Shown piece after piece: positions 6,509-9,556 of a DNA stretch of 9,556 nucleotides. Under the pieces are notes generated by a model that was given only the letters and a program-made list of their open reading frames with translations, made no database searches and was not told the origin of the DNA. The translations under genes and the position numbers were made by a program. The stretch's first letter is position 1; the number at the start of each line of letters is the position of its first letter. The DNA is taken from positions 1 to 9,556 of the forward strand of contig JAISRS010000136.1 in the NCBI GenBank assembly GCA_031273485.1, read 5' to 3'. Source of the DNA: Prevotellaceae bacterium. GTDB taxonomy: Bacteria; Bacteroidota; Bacteroidia; Bacteroidales; UBA932.

Positions 6509-7261
6509 ATGAAAAAAATAAAGAAAATTCTATTGTCTCAACCGGAGCCTATAGAAAAAGAAAAATCTCCCTATAACGAATTGGTTGAGAGATACAATGT
6601 ACAAATAGATTTTAGACCGTTTATACAGGTAGAAAGTGTTTCGTTGAAAGAATTCCGCAAGCAAAAGATTGAAATTCTGAACCATACAGCAATCATATTT
6701 ACCGCCCGCACCGCTGTGGATCATTTTTTCCATATTTGCGAAGGCGCGAGAATAGTTGTACCTGAAACCATGAAATATTTTTGTATGTCGGAAACAATCG
6801 CCGTGTATCTGCAAAAATATATTGTGTATAGGAAACGTAAAATATTTTTTGGCAACGGCACTTTGTCTTCGCTCATAGAAGTAACAGGAACAGTTAAACA
6901 TAGAGGAGAAAAATTTTTTTTGGTGCTGGCAGATTCATTCAAACCGGAGATACCCAAAACTTTGGAAAGAGCCAAACTGAAAATTACAAGAGCAATATTA
7001 TACCGGACAGTATCAAGCGATTTATCAGGTTTAAATATAAAAGACTACGATATAATTGCATTTTGCAGTCCTACCGAAATTAAATCTTTGCAGAGTAATT
7101 TCCCCGATTTTGAACAAGGCGATACCATATTTGCAACCTTGGGTCAGGCTACGGCTAAAGCGGTTAAAGCAGCAAAATACAGCCTCTCGATTGAGGCGCC
7201 TAAACCCGGAATCCCATCAATGTCAAAAGCCTTGGATTTATTCCTCAAAGACCACACTTGA
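6509..7261 (+). CDS. hemD: Uroporphyrinogen-III synthase
   Basis: It closes hydroxymethylbilane with inversion of ring D to give uroporphyrinogen III, the branch point to haem, sirohaem and cobalamin. From the ATG at 6509 it has 250 residues, the normal size. Seen motifs: KKILLSQPEP at the N-terminus, FTARTAVDHFF (family FTSxNAV), the FCMSETIAVYLQKYI helix, LVLADSFKPEIP in the hinge region, SSDLSGLNIKDYDIIAFCSPTEIKSL, and the C-terminal TLGQATAKAVKAA with APKPGIPSM. The sequence family is poorly conserved, so the match is by pattern of motifs. I reject the TTG start at 6467 because AGGCAAG precedes the ATG. It is last in the plus-strand run; the rnpA gene I would expect next in Bacteroidales is absent. 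Confidence 0.9.
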   Translation: MKKIKKILLSQPEPIEKEKSPYNELVERYNVQIDFRPFIQVESVSLKEFRKQKIEILNHTAIIFTARTAVDHFFHICEGARIVVPETMKYFCMSETIAVYLQKYIVYRKRKIFFGNGTLSSLIEVTGTVKHRGEKFFLVLADSFKPEIPKTLERAKLKITRAILYRTVSSDLSGLNIKDYDIIAFCSPTEIKSLQSNFPDFEQGDTIFATLGQATAKAVKAAKYSLSIEAPKPGIPSMSKALDLFLKDHT

Positions 7262-7264
7262 GAG

Positions 7265-7291
7265 GAATTATGAATTATGAATTATGAATTT
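7265..7291. repeat. Tandem GAATTAT, 3 copies plus partial, with inverted partner at 7365-7378
   Basis: GAATTAT occurs three times without a break (7265-7285), followed by GAATTT. The exact reverse complement of two units, ATAATTCATAATTC, lies at 7365-7378. Together they could form a 14-bp AT-only stem around about 80-100 bases, starting just after the hemD stop codon. Confidence 0.75.
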
Positions 7292-7445
7292 GTGGATAAA
7301 TGTCCGAACCATGATTAAAGGATTAAAGGATTTTTGTCTTTGCAGAAAGAAAATCATAATTAAAATAATTCATAATTCGGCTAAATCTTATTTTGAGGCG
7401 GCTATGGCAGGAGATGACAACTGCGCTTCCTCCGTTCGGTTCTCC

Positions 7446-7473
7446 CCCTTGAGGGCATAGCCGTCAGGCTAAG
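7446..7473. repeat. Second, inverted copy of the dispersed hairpin repeat
   Basis: The segment contains GGCATAGCCGTCAGGCTAAG, the reverse complement of the motif near 352-371 with one substitution, plus a similar CCCCCT-rich left flank. The core folds as TAGCC/GGCTA around GTCA. The substitution turns the G-U pair of the other copy into a G-C pair, so pairing is kept. Confidence 0.65.
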
Positions 7474-7538
7474 AACTTCAGTCGGGCGATGTTATCTGCA
7501 TTGAAGTATCGGATGAGGTGATGGTTAAAACCGTAAAA

Positions 7539-7660
7539 GGGAACCTCTAAAAACTCGATTTTTCAAGGCAGACAAGATTTTTAAACCGAAGTTTACTAAT
7601 TGTAAATGAGGATTTAAAAATTGAAGTCGAACGCCGAAAAAGCAGTTTTTAGGAGTTCCC
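7539..7660. repeat. 122-bp imperfect palindrome (MITE-like or long hairpin element)
   Basis: Outer ends GGGAACCTCTAAAAACTC (7539-7556) and CAGTTTTTAGGAGTTCCC (7643-7660) are inverted repeats with a few mismatches. The similarity continues inward: GATTTTTAAACC against GGATTTAAAAATTG, then GTTTAC against GTAAAT, leaving only TAATT in the centre. Almost the whole element is thus two arms of about 58 bases. No target-site duplication is apparent in the flanks and no open frame lies inside. A non-autonomous transposon relic or a structured repeat both fit. It ends 43 bp before the GH116 start codon. Confidence 0.7.
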
Positions 7661-7703
7661 ATTATTAATTTTTTAAAAGTTTATACATCATCCTTAAAAG
7701 AAT

Positions 7704-9556
7704 ATGAAACGTATTTCACGAAGAAATTTTATCCGGACAAGCGGCATGACCCTTGCTTCCGGCTTGCTTTTGAGCCGTATTCCGGCAACAGCAAAAGCTC
7801 CTTTTGCGCCCGCTTTGCCGGCGACGCACAACATCCCCGTCGATAAGGGGTTAGACCCCGCATGGATTAAATCCCTGTACGAGCGCGGCGTTCCCACCGT
7901 TTACGCCAAGTCGCGCGACGAGCTGCGATACATCGGCATGCCTGCGGGCGGCATCAATGCCGGCGGCGTCTATCTCGGCGGCGACGGTCGGCTGTGGCTT
8001 TGGGACATATTCAACGACAATCGGGAAGGCATCGAACCCAAACTTGTCGACTGGCGGCAGAAATCGAACCACAGCCGGCACGTCCGCTCGCGCGACGGAG
8101 CATGTTATGTGGAACCGGCGCAGGACATCCGTCCGCTGGATCAGGGATTCGCGCTCCGCTTTGAATACAACGGACAAACGACACTCAAATCCCTCAAGGC
8201 GCACGATTGGGACGAAATACTCTTTGAAGCCGGTTATCCCGTCGGAACAGTCAGTTACATCGACAAATCGCTGCCGGTGGAAATCACTCTCCGCGCCTTC
8301 TCGCCGTTCATCCCGATGGATGAGGACGATTCGGGACTTCCGGCAACCGTCCTGTCGTTCTCGTTCAAAAATACGGGAACAGCCGACGTGAAAATCTCCC
8401 TGGCGGGATGGCTGGAGAACAAAACGGGCATCCGCGTCGGCGAACGAATCTATGGTGACTATGTCTGCACAACAGTCTGCCGCCGCCGCAACGAAGTGAT
8501 TCGCGAAGCCGGTTTTGTCGCCGTGCATGAAAGTCTTACGGCTCTGGAACAGGAGGAAGACATACGCAAACAGCCCGATTTCGGCACAATGTGCATCACC
8601 GCGCTCGCCGCCGGCGCCGGGGCTTACGCCTCCGCGGAACCGGACAATCCCGCCGGACTGTTCGACCGCGAACCGTCGGACGAAGCGGACAAGCCCGTGC
8701 AGGAGAAACTGACCGGAGCGGTGCAGACTGACATCAGCCTGCCGGGAGGAGCTTCCGCCGACGCGAATTTCGTCATCAGCTGGTATTTCCCGAATCTGAC
8801 AATACACGAAAACATCGGGGACACCGGGCGGTATTATCGGAACCGGTTTGCCTCGGCGCTGGAGGTGGCGCGATATGTCGGGGAAAACTTCGACCGCCTG
8901 TCGTCCCAAACCCTGCTCTGGGCGGCGACATGGAAGGATTCCACCATGCCCCACTGGTTTCTGGAACGCACATTTGTAACCATCGACACGCTGGCAACCA
9001 CCAACTGCCACCGCTTCGGTAGCGGACGGTTCTGGGCGTGGGAAGGCGTAGGCGCATGTCACGGAACATGCACGCACGTCTGGCAGTACGCGCAGGCGAT
9101 GGGTCGGATTTTCCCCGCTCTGGAGCGCGACTGTCGCGAACGCACCGACCTGGGCATCGCGTTTCGGGAAGACGGAGGCATCGACTACCGCGCCGAAATG
9201 GACACCCGTCCCGCCATCGACGGGCAGGCGGGATCGGTGCTGCGCTGTTACCGCGAGCATCAAATGAGCGCCGACGACGCTTTCCTGCAACGGAACTGGG
9301 ACAGGATAAAACAAGCCGTGCAGTTCATCATCCGTCAGGATAAAAACGGCGACGGCATGGAGGATACCCCGCTGGAAAACACTCTGGACGCAATGTGGGA
9401 CGGCGAAATAGCCTGGATTGTAGGACTGTGCATCGCTGCCGTGAAAGCCGGACAGCGCATGGCGGAAGAAGCGGGCGACGCCGATTTTGCCCGCAAATGT
9501 GCGGATTACGTCGCAAAAGGCAGCGCCAACATGGATAAATATCTTTTCAACGGCGA
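7704..9556 (+). CDS. GH116/DUF608-family glycoside hydrolase with Tat signal, 3' end beyond window
   Basis: The frame is open for 617 codons to the window edge. Residues 1-35 form a twin-arginine signal: SRRNFIR (5-11), a hydrophobic stretch, then AKA as a likely cleavage site (30-32), so the enzyme is probably exported folded. Family GH116 includes beta-glucosidases, glucosylceramidases and xylosidases. Marks of the family: GMPAGGINAG (78-87), AFSPFIP (198-204), a WKDSTMPHWFLE segment (410-421), WEGVGACHGTCTHVW (446-460) followed by YAQAMGRIFPALER, and DGMEDTPLENTLDAMW. E447 is the likely nucleophile and D562 the likely acid/base, by motif position relative to TxGH116 E441 and D593. GC content is far above its neighbours. 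Substrate cannot be deduced. The ATG at 7704 has only a weak purine stretch upstream, but the Tat motif supports it. Confidence 0.88.
   Translation, partial: MKRISRRNFIRTSGMTLASGLLLSRIPATAKAPFAPALPATHNIPVDKGLDPAWIKSLYERGVPTVYAKSRDELRYIGMPAGGINAGGVYLGGDGRLWLWDIFNDNREGIEPKLVDWRQKSNHSRHVRSRDGACYVEPAQDIRPLDQGFALRFEYNGQTTLKSLKAHDWDEILFEAGYPVGTVSYIDKSLPVEITLRAFSPFIPMDEDDSGLPATVLSFSFKNTGTADVKISLAGWLENKTGIRVGERIYGDYVCTTVCRRRNEVIREAGFVAVHESLTALEQEEDIRKQPDFGTMCITALAAGAGAYASAEPDNPAGLFDREPSDEADKPVQEKLTGAVQTDISLPGGASADANFVISWYFPNLTIHENIGDTGRYYRNRFASALEVARYVGENFDRLSSQTLLWAATWKDSTMPHWFLERTFVTIDTLATTNCHRFGSGRFWAWEGVGACHGTCTHVWQYAQAMGRIFPALERDCRERTDLGIAFREDGGIDYRAEMDTRPAIDGQAGSVLRCYREHQMSADDAFLQRNWDRIKQAVQFIIRQDKNGDGMEDTPLENTLDAMWDGEIAWIVGLCIAAVKAGQRMAEEAGDADFARKCADYVAKGSANMDKYLFNG

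Larger units (their letters stand above)
7262..7703. other. Repeat-rich spacer between hemD and the GH116 gene
   Basis: These 442 bases carry no credible gene. In order: tandem GAATTAT (7265-7285), tandem GATTAAAG (7313-7328), a weak AU hairpin TCTTT/AAAGA with a GCAG loop (7337-7350), an inverted copy of the heptamer repeat (7365-7378), a dispersed hairpin motif (about 7446-7473), and a 122-bp palindrome (7539-7660). Repeats of several kinds stacked together mark a plastic site. Composition shifts from AT-rich to GC-rich just to its right. Confidence 0.7.

Noticed and set aside
7851..9314. A 487-codon minus-strand open frame
   Set aside because: It is the antisense shadow of the GH116 gene. 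The plus strand has clear family motifs and a Tat signal, and high GC content lengthens chance open frames.
1..9556. Search for CRISPR arrays, tRNAs, intact transposases, toxin-antitoxin or phage-defence genes
   Set aside because: None was seen on either strand; the genes present are core metabolism, chaperone and translation functions plus one glycoside hydrolase.

Overview
The window looks like a chromosomal segment of a member of the Bacteroidota, probably Bacteroidales-like. Four things point this way: a DUF4271 membrane protein sits directly before uroporphyrinogen-III synthase, an arrangement I know from that phylum; perfect matches to the Bacteroidota -7 promoter element TAnnTTTG occur; Shine-Dalgarno sequences are weak or absent; and the core genes have moderate GC with AT-rich spacers. 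This assignment rests on gene order and motifs, not on a database search.

Layout. Positions 1-397 hold no convincing gene, only small repeats and two hairpins downstream of dnaJ. A minus-strand block follows: grpE then dnaJ (2132 to 398), the co-chaperone pair that drives the DnaK cycle. A 290-bp spacer (2133-2421) carries a sigma-54-like promoter for grpE and a run of degenerate ATTCGTG repeats. The minus-strand pair folB-aroK (3302 to 2422) overlaps by 4 bp and joins a folate enzyme to a chorismate-pathway kinase. A 262-bp divergent spacer then leads into a plus-strand run: ettA, an ABC-F translation factor, starting at 3565; a SUI1/eIF1-like protein two bases later; a DUF4271 membrane protein; and hemD. 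The first two of these both belong to families that act on the ribosome.

Positions 7262-7703 form a repeat-rich spacer of about 440 bp with tandem heptamers, a dispersed short hairpin repeat also present in inverted orientation near 338-391, and a 122-bp almost complete imperfect palindrome. Right after it begins a large gene, cut by the window edge, for a Tat-exported GH116 (DUF608) glycoside hydrolase. Its base composition is far higher in GC (lines of 67-73 percent by direct count, against about 42 percent for a typical ettA line). This is the only part that looks accessory or acquired, although a contig join cannot be excluded from the sequence alone.

I found no RNA gene, CRISPR array, intact insertion sequence or defence system. 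The most notable signals are the GC jump with the palindrome at its edge, the repeat pair flanking the core genes, and the regulatory layout upstream of grpE.
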